Shown here piece after piece: positions 50,836 through 60,000 of a DNA stretch of 60,000 nt. A program made the translations under genes and the position numbers. Location: positions 17,297,387-17,357,386 of the forward strand of contig OU612069.1 of the NCBI GenBank assembly GCA_914767715.1, written 5' to 3'. Position 1 is the stretch's first letter. Every line of letters starts with the position of its first letter. The notes under the pieces were generated by a model, which saw only the letters and a list, made by a program, of their open reading frames with translations, was not told the DNA's origin and ran no database searches. The stretch comes from Membranipora membranacea. Its lineage: Eukaryota > Bryozoa > Gymnolaemata > Cheilostomatida > Membraniporidae.

Positions 50836-51289
50836 ATTTCCATGGCAACAACCATCATCCGAAGATGTTCTCCCTGATTTGCAAAAAAATCAAGGGAATA
50901 AAACTCATTTCAATGAAAACAAATGGTTTGACAATGTGCCTGCGGCTGTGCTTGCGGCTTGGGTACGTTGCTTTTGGGGTGGTGTATTTGCTGTGTGTTT
51001 GTAGCACTGACCTGATTGGTCGCATGGTGGTGATAATTGGTTTGCTTGCCTTGATGTGGGGTCTATTTGTTTGCACTACTGCATTGCCCTTCAGTGTGGA
51101 TTTGGTTATCTAATGATGAGGATCTCTCTTCAGTTATACTATAATTGAATTTTCCTTAATATTACCTGTGATTTATTGAGTCATAGGAGTTGACGAGAGC
51201 CTCCAGGATCACTGACAGAGGTGAGATCTTGTATAGAGTATATCTATATATTATATACTATGGTGTACAGGAGTCCGCGACAACTTAGC

Positions 51290-51400
51290 CAGAGCCAAAC
51301 TTAGCGCAAGCTCGGGCAAAGTTTGGCTCAGGCTAAGTTTGGCTCGGGCTTAGTTTGGATCGGGCTAAGTTTGGACAGGGCTAAGTTTGGACAGGGCCAA
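51290..51400. repeat. Minisatellite related to 9830-10130
   Basis: Five to six units of about 17-18 bp, pattern ggctaagtttggctcggg with ggacag variants. The same core (aagtttggctcg) occurs in the array at 10005-10120, here with more degeneration. Confidence 0.85.
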
Positions 51401-53172
51401 GTGATCGCGCTTCCGTGTACAGTATATAACAACTATATGAATGTGGTTGATTGTTAAAAGAATGCCATTACCAGAAGACTGGGGCAGAGTCTGATCACTT
51501 CCATTCATCTGTTGAGAGAACTTTTGATGCGTATGTCCAAATTACTATTGGCAAATTGGGATTATCTACTGTATTATCCACAATTTTTCATATCAGCCTC
51601 ATGTCACTTCTGCAGCAAAATGGAAAAAGTAGTTTTACTTTAATGATAGTACCTCTTTGCAACCATCTTGGCTTTGCCTCGGCTATAAATAGTATCAGAC
51701 CAAGGAGTTAGGGTCACTCTCATTCTAAATCTTTGATCAGACTCAACTTAATTTCTGCATCCAAATTTTCTAATGTGCTCTTTATATTTTTGCATGTTTT
51801 TTAAATCATATCATTATTTTTGTTCATGAGTGTTTTGAGTATGATAACATATTATGTAAGGTTCAATATCCACCATTGCCATAAGCTCAAAGAATTAAAA
51901 CCCTAATGACTAGTGAACAGAAGTAATCACTGAATTGGATATTCGGGGTGGGCAGCTTTGTTTAAGGGTGTAAAATCCGGATATTGATCACTCCCTTTGT
52001 CTGCATTGTCAAAAACAAACATCTGAACAAGGAGTTACATTCTTCCTTGATTAGAAAAGGCAGCTTTGAATCATGAGTCCTCTGAGTATGGAGTTATTTT
52101 CATCTTTGGTAGGGGAAGATAATTTCGAATAACAGTTAAATTTTCGAATTAAATGAGTCTAAAAACAATTGGCTGGGCTTGGACCACAGCCAAGTGTCTG
52201 AATTAACCGGAATTTCGAATTATCAGGATTCGAATTAACCAGCTTACACTGTTCACTGTGTTTTCATGTAAATTCATGAGCAGAGTTGTCACCTCTTGGT
52301 TCGCCCTAGAATTCTGCATCGGTGCCCGCAGCCCAAACAATATACTTGTACCAATAGGCTGAGATTGAGATATAACTTCAAAAAACAACGGTCTCAGTCA
52401 CGGGACCTTGCTGTCTTAACCAACGGATCAAGGCAGATATTTACAAGAATAGCTAAGACTTTACAAAGAAAAAGATTTGAATGATTAAACCGTGCCTGAA
52501 TATTGGTCTAACCAAGTTTGAAGTCATAAGCAATCCTGTATGGTAATGAATGGGATGAATTTGCATCCAGTTGATCATCACGCAGAAAATTGTGTGATAT
52601 AAAATTGTCATTAATTCTCATGTCGTTTGCCTGTCTAGTGTGATACCCATATCTGAGTAAACTGATATAGATATACTGGAAAAGCTTTCAAAGCATGTGC
52701 ACAAGAATAATATTTATTATCCCTTATAGACAATTATGATGAAAGACTGTCCACACTTAATATTGAAGAACTTAGCGTAAATTTAAATGTCTTATGTCAG
52801 CGATAAGTTTGTAAAGTTCAATCCTACGAGGACCATGTTTGCAATGATTCGCTTCAGCTGTCTCAGCCTTTTATGATGAGCTGCTGTTTAAAAAATTCAT
52901 TTAATTCCATTCCTTCTTTTTCACACGGCCTCATTTGTCAAGATACTTTTAAGGCCATTGTGATATTTTAAGTGTATTGTAATAGCGATAAAATTATAAG
53001 TAACAATTGCAATCCTGTACACACATAAAATATGATTTTATCACAAGATCCTTTAATAATATAATTGGCAAATTTAAGTAGGTCACAGCTAGTAGTATGT
53101 GGAAAAAGGTACATATCTCATCTCATTGTTTACACTGGCATATCTGAATATTGAAATGACTAGAATATGAGC

Positions 53173-55665
53173 TTATGCATTGTCAAGATTATTCAGTGAC
53201 CTAGCGATATCAGAATTATCACTAGTCTCACTATGTATTCGCTTATGCATTTCCAACGATAGCCTCTGGTATTCTTTAGCTTTGTCATACTCATTCGTTG
53301 CTTGGTATATGGAACCTAGATCCTTCAGTGACACAGCGATATCAGGGTGATCGTTATTCTCACCGTGTATACGCTTCTTCATTTCTAGAGATAGTCTGTG
53401 GTATTCTTCAGCTTTGTGATACTCATTCATTGCGTGGTATGTGTTTCCCAGTTCATTCAGTGACACAGCAATATCAGAGCGGTCACTATTCTCCCCATGT
53501 ATACGCTTACGCATTTCTAGTGATAGTCTGTGGTATTCTGCTGCTTTGTTATACTCATTCATTGCGTGGTATGTGTTTCCCAGGTTATAAAGTGACACAG
53601 CAATAGCAGAGTGGTCACTATTCTCACCGTGTATACGCTTCTCCATTTCTAGCGATAGTCTGTGGTATTCTGCTGCTTTGTTATACTCATTCATTGCGTG
53701 GTATGTGTTTCCCAGGTTATAAAGTGACACAGCAATAGCAGAGTGATCACTATTCTCACCGTGTATACGCTTACGCATTTCTAGTGATAGTCTGTAGTAT
53801 TCCTCAGCTTTGTGATACTCATTCATTGCTTTGTATGTGGTACCCAGGTTATTCAGTGACACATAAATATCAGAATGGTCACTATTCTCACCGTGTATAC
53901 GCTTCTTCATTTCTAGCGATAGTCTGTGGTATTCTGCTGCTTTGTTATACTCATTCATTGCGTGGTATGTGTTTCCCAGGTTATAAAGTGACACAGCAAA
54001 AGCAGAGTGATCACTATTCTCACCGTGTATACGCTTACGCATTTCTAGCGATAGTCTGTAGTATTCCTCAGCTTTGTTATACTCATTCATTGTGTGGTAT
54101 GTGGTACCCAGGTTATTAAGTGACAGAGCAATATCAGAATGGTCACTATTCTCACCGTGTATACGCTTCTCCACTTCTAGCGATAGTCTGTGGTATTCTG
54201 CTGCTTTGTTATACTCATTCATTGCGTGGTATGTGTTTCCCAGGTTATAAAGTGACACAGCAATAGCAGAGTGATCACTATTCTCACCGTGTATACGCTT
54301 ACGCATTTCTAGTGATACTCTGTAGTATTCCTCAGCTTTGTTATACTCGTTCATTGCTTCGTATGTGTTTCCCAGGTTATTCAGTGACAGAGCAATTTTG
54401 GAGTGGTCACTATTCTCACCATGTATACGCTTACGCTTTTCTAGTGATAGTCTGTGGTATTCTTCAGCTTTGTGATACTCATTCATTGCGTGGTATGTGT
54501 TTCCCAGGTTATTCAGTGACAGAGCAATATCAGAATGGTCACTATTCTCACCGTGTATACGCTTCTCCATTTCTAGCGATAGTCTGTGGTATTCTGCTGC
54601 TTTGTTATACTCATTCATTGCGTGGTATGTGTTTCCCAGGTTATAAAGTGACACAGCAATAGCAGAGTGGTCACTATTCTCACCATGTATACGCTTACGC
54701 ATTTCTAGCGATAGTCTGTAGTATTCCTCAGCTTTGTTATACTCATTCATTGCGTGGTATGTGTTTCCAAGGTTATTCAGTGACCAAGCAATATCAGAGT
54801 GGTCACTATTCTCCCCATGTATACGCTTCTCCATTTCTAGCGATAGTCTGTGGTATTCTGCTGCTTTGTTATACTCATTCATTGCGTGGTATGTGTTTCC
54901 CAGGTTATAAAGTAACACAGCAATATCAGAGTGGTCACTATTCTCACCATGTATACGCTTATGCATTTCTAGTGATAGTCTGTAGTATTCCTCAGCTTTG
55001 TTATACTCATTCATTGCGTGGTATGTGTTTCCAAGGTTATTCAGTGACCAAGCAATATCAGAGTGGTCACTATTCTCACCATGTATACGGTTCTCCATTT
55101 CTAGCGATAGTCTGTGGCATTCTGCTGCTTTGTGATACTCATTCATTGCTTCGTATGTGTTTCCAAGGTTATTCAGTGACCAAGCAATATCAGAGTGGTC
55201 ACTATTCTCACCATGTATACGGTTCTCCATTTCTAGCGATAGTCTGTGGTATTCTGCTGCTTTGTGATACTCATTCATTGCGTGGTATGTGTTTCCCAGG
55301 TTATTCAGTGACAGAGCAATATCAGAATGGTCACTATTCTCACCATGTATACGCTTCTCCATTTCTAGCGATAGTCTGTGGTATTCTGCTGCTTTGTGAT
55401 ACTCATTCATTGCGTGGTATGTGTTTCCCAGGTTATTCAGTGACAGAGCAATATCAGAATGGTCACTATTCTCACCATGTATACGCTTCTCCATTTCTAG
55501 TGATAGTCTGCGGTATTCTGCTGCTTTGTTATAGTCATTCATTGCGTGGTATGTGTTTCCCAGTTTATTCAGTGACACAGCAATATCAGAATGGTCACTA
55601 TTCTCCCCGTGCAAACGCTTACGCATTTCTAACGATAGTTTGTAGTTTTTTGTAGCTGAATCATA
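53173..55665 (-). repeat. 126-bp tandem coding repeat (19 TPR units) of gene B
   Basis: Nineteen 42-residue units. Variants confined to this gene are DHSAIAVSLYNLGNTY (units 8, 11, 15 and 16, and as AFAVSLYN in 13), MENRIHG with IAWSLNN (units 4 and 5), and EYHKAEEY. In the middle of the array, AIAVSLYN units alternate with DIALSLNN-type units, giving a higher-order period of about 252 bp. Confidence 0.92.
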
Positions 55666-58600
55666 TTGCCGCATTTCATGCATTATATATCCTTGGTAAG
55701 ATACAGCATCTGACATGTCTGCACAAAAGACATTTTCACTGTATACACGCCTGTACATGTCTACTGATGAAATCATGCACTCTTCAGCTGCGCACAAATC
55801 TCCTAATTTAATGTAGTTTTCTCCCATTCTTTGAAGTAAGAGAGCAATCTTTGGATGATCGACAGTCTTACTGTAAATGCGGCAGTAAGTAGCCTTTGAG
55901 CTCTCAAAGTATATTTTAGCCTGGTCATAATGCTGTTGTTTGTGGAAGGCCAACCCAACTACATAATATCCATGAGCAGCTGCAGATACTAAACTCTCCT
56001 CTCCATACAAATGTTCAAACATACTCTGATATTTTCTGCTGTATTTGATTGAGGCGGCATGGTCATGCTGTTCATCATACAAATACGCCAGTGCTTCTAT
56101 ACATTCAAGCAATGCTGAGGTTGGCTGCTGTAAAATAAGAAGTCTTTCCTCTGTGGTCAATTTCTGTAGGTCTCTTCCAATGTTGCTTGCTTCTGAGCTG
56201 TCGATAGATTCACCATAATAATCATACTTCACTTCTTGGCTAGCCTTCATATAGAAATACTGAAGTGCCCTGAGAAGATAGTTTTCAGCTTTGTCACATT
56301 GTCTTAAGTCAACAAATAAGCGCCCTATGCTAAGCAAGTAATCTCCTGATGATTCTTCACCCACACCCTCCAAAGTGCTGAGTGCAGCGATCCGATCTCC
56401 TAGATGACGCTGGCAGGTAGCGATCCTTAGACACACTGATTTGGTCTTGTAGTATTTATCATTCTCTCTGAGATGAATGAGAACTTCCAGAGCTTGCCTG
56501 AAGTAAAAGTTATCTATGAAAATATTTGCTACCAGATACCTTATTTCTTTATTACAAATGGCGCTGTGACTACCAAGCCAGTCTAGAATGTTCTCCTCGG
56601 CTAAGTGCTGCATTGGCCCGAAGTGCTCATTCAGCAAATTGAATGCTTGCATTGTGTGCCCAGTATGCTGGAGTGTCGATATCTTGCATAGGAATGTCTG
56701 GTCATTCGCATTCGCTGTTGTTTTATAACCCATACACACAGTACCCAATTGATCAGCGTTTACTTCTCCTAGTTTATCCTTTAAAGGAACCATCATATCA
56801 GCTAGTGCCAGGATAAGACCTGTGTGAACATACAATCTATTCCCAGGTGATTTACAATCAATCTTTAATTTTGTAGTTTCTGTTGTTCGCTTCTCTGCTG
56901 TTGAAATCCTGTCATCTTGAGAGTCATGGTACAGGTAAGCTGAAAGTCTGACAAAACAGGCAACAGCAAGCTGAAAGATCAATGATTTATACAAATCCTC
57001 TGATATTTTCCCAGTCGAGTGCAGGCGTTCTGCAGTTGTCCATGCATCTTTTCCAAACACCTGATGGATCACTGCCAGATCGTACAACAGTATTGAGGGA
57101 AATCTGTAGAGTTGCCTCTTCACGTCTACTGTATAGGCTTGATTCAGCAAGCGATCATCAGGGGTAAAGTCAAACTTCTTCATATCGTTTGCCAGCATGT
57201 CTATATTTGCATTTACCCGTGCTTCACTGAGCTTGATAGACTGTATATATTCCTTGAGGGTACAAAGTAGGTTACTATTCCCATTAGAATATACCTCTGT
57301 CATATAGGAGAGCATCGCTGTAAGATCACCTTTCAGGGAGTCTTTTGTTGGGTTTTTCAGTACATGCTCATATGCAATGCCTAAATCACTGGGAGTAGTT
57401 ATAAAACTGCATTTATTACTGTTCTGTCCATTACCTGTTGGTATGTTGCCAGCCTCTGCAGACAAGCCGTCGATTTTGAATCCATTCTTTGATTCGTCGT
57501 CAAACCACCCATTCAGTTCTTCAATTGCCATGTACTTAAGCTTAGTTTCCCCGAGATTACCTATTAGAAAATAGCTGGTCATTGCTAATTTCCTGAAATA
57601 GTCTTCATTCTGCGGTGTTTTCTTCTCGATTAGAAATATGTATTCGAGATCAGAGTACGGGGTTGCCTCCCCTCGAGCTAGTGAGCCTATAGCTATAACT
57701 GAAAATCCACATGGTGGTTCCTGGACCAGAGTTTCCACACTTTTATCTATGATAGTGTGAACAAAGTCGATCATTCTCTCCGTGCATAGTGTAGATACTA
57801 TTTTAGCAGAATCAACTAGCTGTCCCATCATATCTTTCGTTGGCATTGGTTCTTCTGAATTCACATCAAATCGCATGGATAGTTCGTCAGTTACTCGGTT
57901 TTGAATTCGAACCTCATCTCGTATCTTATGTAGATTGCTGAGAAGATCAGTAGTTATTTCCTGCTGTTGATCATAGCTGATCACAGCTGATCCCTTCCAA
58001 AATGTCTGCTGAACCTGGAATACTCTTTCTTTCCAGCCGTCATATCCTGGTTTTCTCACTGACACAGAGTTGAAGAGTGTGTGCGCCTGTAAGATGTAAA
58101 CATGACTCCGATTATAGTAAAAAGTAGCAAAGCACTTGTTTGCTTTGAGAATGCGTTTGCAAGTGTGGGGAGAGCATTGGATGGAATCACTTCGCAACCA
58201 GCATAATGTCTTCCGTTATACATCAGAGGATTTGTAAGACATCTGATTTGCTTTATTATTGCAACAAGTCGCGCGCCTGTCATGATTGAGATAACTTTGC
58301 GTTTGGATTCTATTTTTCATAGTGTGGTGGATTTTTCACCGCAGCTGGACAGTCAAAATTTATTTCACTTAAATTCATATTGTAATCATGTTATTTGACT
58401 TCCCGTTAGGAGGACTCATCATTTTAGTAAATTTTCTAATTTTAGTTTTATCAAACCCACCCAGTATTTTCAATTTCATAGCCATGGAATTTTCCTTAGC
58501 AGTAACATATTACACATGCCTCACAGGATCATTGCTAACCTAAATACTATGTTTTAACAATCATTTTAATAACTCAACACTAGTGGAATCAAATCAGCTA

Positions 58601-59664
58601 GTATTTTGCAGCTGAAGCTGCCACACCTTATATATTAAACAAATCAATAGAAAACAATACAGTGCCATAGGGAGTTAAACCCACTGAAGTAAGTGTTCTT
58701 GAGTTCTGCCTGCTGGCTGACCTCCCCGCCTTGTCATAAATTTGCCTTGTACTCTGTTGTTTGGCTGTTGTTTGGCACACTTGTCTTGCCAGATAAATTA
58801 GGTTACTATCTTGTCCATATCCCCCTCAATTTATCTTGCCTGATAAAATAGCTTACTAGTTTGTCCATATCCCCCCCCCCAATTTGTCTTGCCTGGTAAA
58901 TTAGGTCACTAGCTGTCCATACCCCCTCCTAGATTGCCAGATAAATAAACTTACTATATTTATCCATATCTCCCTCCTCCCAAATTCAGTCCATAAGTCA
59001 GGTCAATAGTATTCTCACTAAGATAGAGTCAGCGTACTTGTTACATTCCGACAAAGATAATGTCGGCGATTCCCAATTGATTGGACATTGAATTTGAATA
59101 TTGCTTTACAATCAGCAGCATCTTTATATCAATTATTTCTTCTTTAAAAACATTTTTTTGCCTAAAATTTAAAAAAATCACACTGCTCAGGACAAGCTGC
59201 TCAATCTATTATAATTTTCAAACTCAAAATCAGATCAGAATGGATGGAGTTATTGACAGAAAACCTGGATTTTAGACAGTAAATCAACAATAGCATCATT
59301 GCTTCTACACCTTCCAATGTCGTTACGTCGCCCACACTGAATTCAATGGTCGCCCACAATTAAATGCCTCAATGCTAATGCTGCATATTGTGTCCTGTCT
59401 AGGTTTTATTAAGTCTATGGTAAGAGCACTGATTAGTTTTATTATACCAACAGATTGCTGTCGTCATGCTTCGGATAATTTTATCATTTTATTATAGCTT
59501 ACCCTCAGACAATCTGTCCAGTCGTCAGTTTTCTGATATTTCTTGTAATAAAACTCTGCTAGTCGTACCAAGTGCTTCACTTGGACCTCCAGATTATATT
59601 TACCTCCTACGCTACAGGAGTAATCCCTCTTGAACTCGTGTAAATAATCCTTGTTATAAATCAT
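53173..59664 (-). CDS. NTase-TPR gene B (paralogue of gene A)
   Basis: Same model as gene A: exon 1 59664-59503 (54 codons), intron 59502-58087 with donor gtaagc and an acceptor ending acag, exon 2 58086-53173. The product is about 1691 aa; exon 2 alone is open from an ATG at 58197. The nucleotidyltransferase signature GSLARG with YSDLEY is intact and the helical and divergent TPR regions are almost the same as in A. By eye there are about six differences in the first 107 residues of exon 2. It also has 19 KRIHG units. The last unit is divergent (HKRIHSETSDNSDIA) and closes with SLNNLDNA and stop, which looks like a natural end, unlike gene A. Both copies are open throughout, so both are probably functional. 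Catalytic activity and substrate are unknown. Confidence 0.82.
58087..59502 (-). other. Intron 1 of NTase-TPR gene B
   Basis: Aligns over its length with gene A intron 1 (16115-17513), with small indels, including a shorter poly-C run and an extra segment near 59336-59355 that partly repeats cgtcgcccaca. Confidence 0.65.
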
Positions 59665-60000
59665 CTGAAAGACAAGATAAAAATGTCTGTGCAATATCAA
59701 CGGTCAATAATTGTGAGGCCGCCTAAAATGTGTTCATGACGGATATGATTGATTTTCTTATACATGTAAATTGTAACATCTTCATTAGAAGATCAGAAGT
59801 AGTCAAGAATACACCGACAGTTAGCTTTCAGTTTATTTTAATGGCTTTAAGGCAACAATTTGTCAGTGTTTATATGTGTAGATAGTTTGTATAAATACTA
59901 TGTCATAATTTCTACACCTCTCATTTTGCCAGTTAGGGAGAAAATCAGTTTTTTAACTGGAAAAAATAGGAGGAGATAAATTATAATAATTGCCCATGGA
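59665..60000. other. Upstream flank of gene B
   Basis: Matches 17676-18045 upstream of gene A up to the window edge (shared gaggagataaat and ttgcccatgga), so the duplicated block continues beyond the window. Confidence 0.7.

Larger units (their letters stand above)
48563..53172. other. Mostly non-coding; possible continuation of the kinase-like gene
   Basis: No C-lobe exon is recognised. The stretch holds the hairpin at 48780-48895, a tRNA-like fragment at 49295-49345, a (TA)n/TATG microsatellite at about 50799-50835 and a minisatellite at 51290-51400. An open stretch at 50549-51004 has no recognisable domain. Confidence 0.4.

Noticed and set aside
50414-51220. Two candidate microexons (50414-50448 and 51187-51220) that might continue the kinase-like gene
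   Set aside because: Both have splice-like borders, but exon 5 ends in phase 1 and the first candidate then meets a stop after six codons. The encoded residues also do not resemble kinase strands 4-6.
53298-55655. Plus-strand open frames across gene B's array, including one of 301 codons
   Set aside because: Same antisense artefact as in gene A.

Overview
The window is nuclear DNA of an animal, most likely a marine invertebrate. It is AT-rich, its genes are split by GT-AG introns, and it holds an orthologue of the metazoan TREX-2 subunit PCID2. It also carries degraded non-LTR retrotransposons, tRNA-derived SINEs, small inverted-repeat elements and minisatellites. The phylum cannot be fixed from sequence alone.

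Layout. 1-2000: a 15-bp-core minisatellite and an inverted fragment of intron 1 of the NTase-TPR genes found further right. 2443-2806 and 10651-11014: two 364-bp copies of one non-autonomous DNA transposon, each flanked by a perfect 9-bp target duplication. 4119-8960: a decayed LINE (endonuclease and reverse transcriptase) split by a nested insertion, with a second inverted copy of that insertion upstream. 9600-10130: a SINE and a minisatellite. 11183-17675 (-): NTase-TPR gene A. 18000-31000: gene-poor, with three copies of a SINE whose head resembles the 5' end of U2 snRNA and one tRNA-derived SINE. 31000-31165: a broken inverted copy of PCID2 exon 10. 32385-40296 (-): complete 12-exon PCID2 gene encoding 400 aa. 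40300-44470: spacer with large hairpin elements. 44474-48562 (+): first five exons of a protein kinase gene whose C-lobe I cannot find. 48563-53172: mostly non-coding. 53173-59664 (-): NTase-TPR gene B, a close paralogue of gene A in the same orientation. The duplicated block runs past the right edge of the window.

The most notable content is the NTase-TPR pair. A nucleotidyltransferase domain of the DUF294/GlnD type is fused to a long helical region and then to 19 nearly identical 42-residue TPR units of kinesin-light-chain type. Both genes have exactly 19 units, but the unit variants differ between genes and are shared within each gene, which suggests separate homogenisation since duplication. 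PCID2 and the kinase-like gene are divergently transcribed neighbours. No functional link between PCID2, the kinase and the NTase-TPR genes can be read from the sequence.
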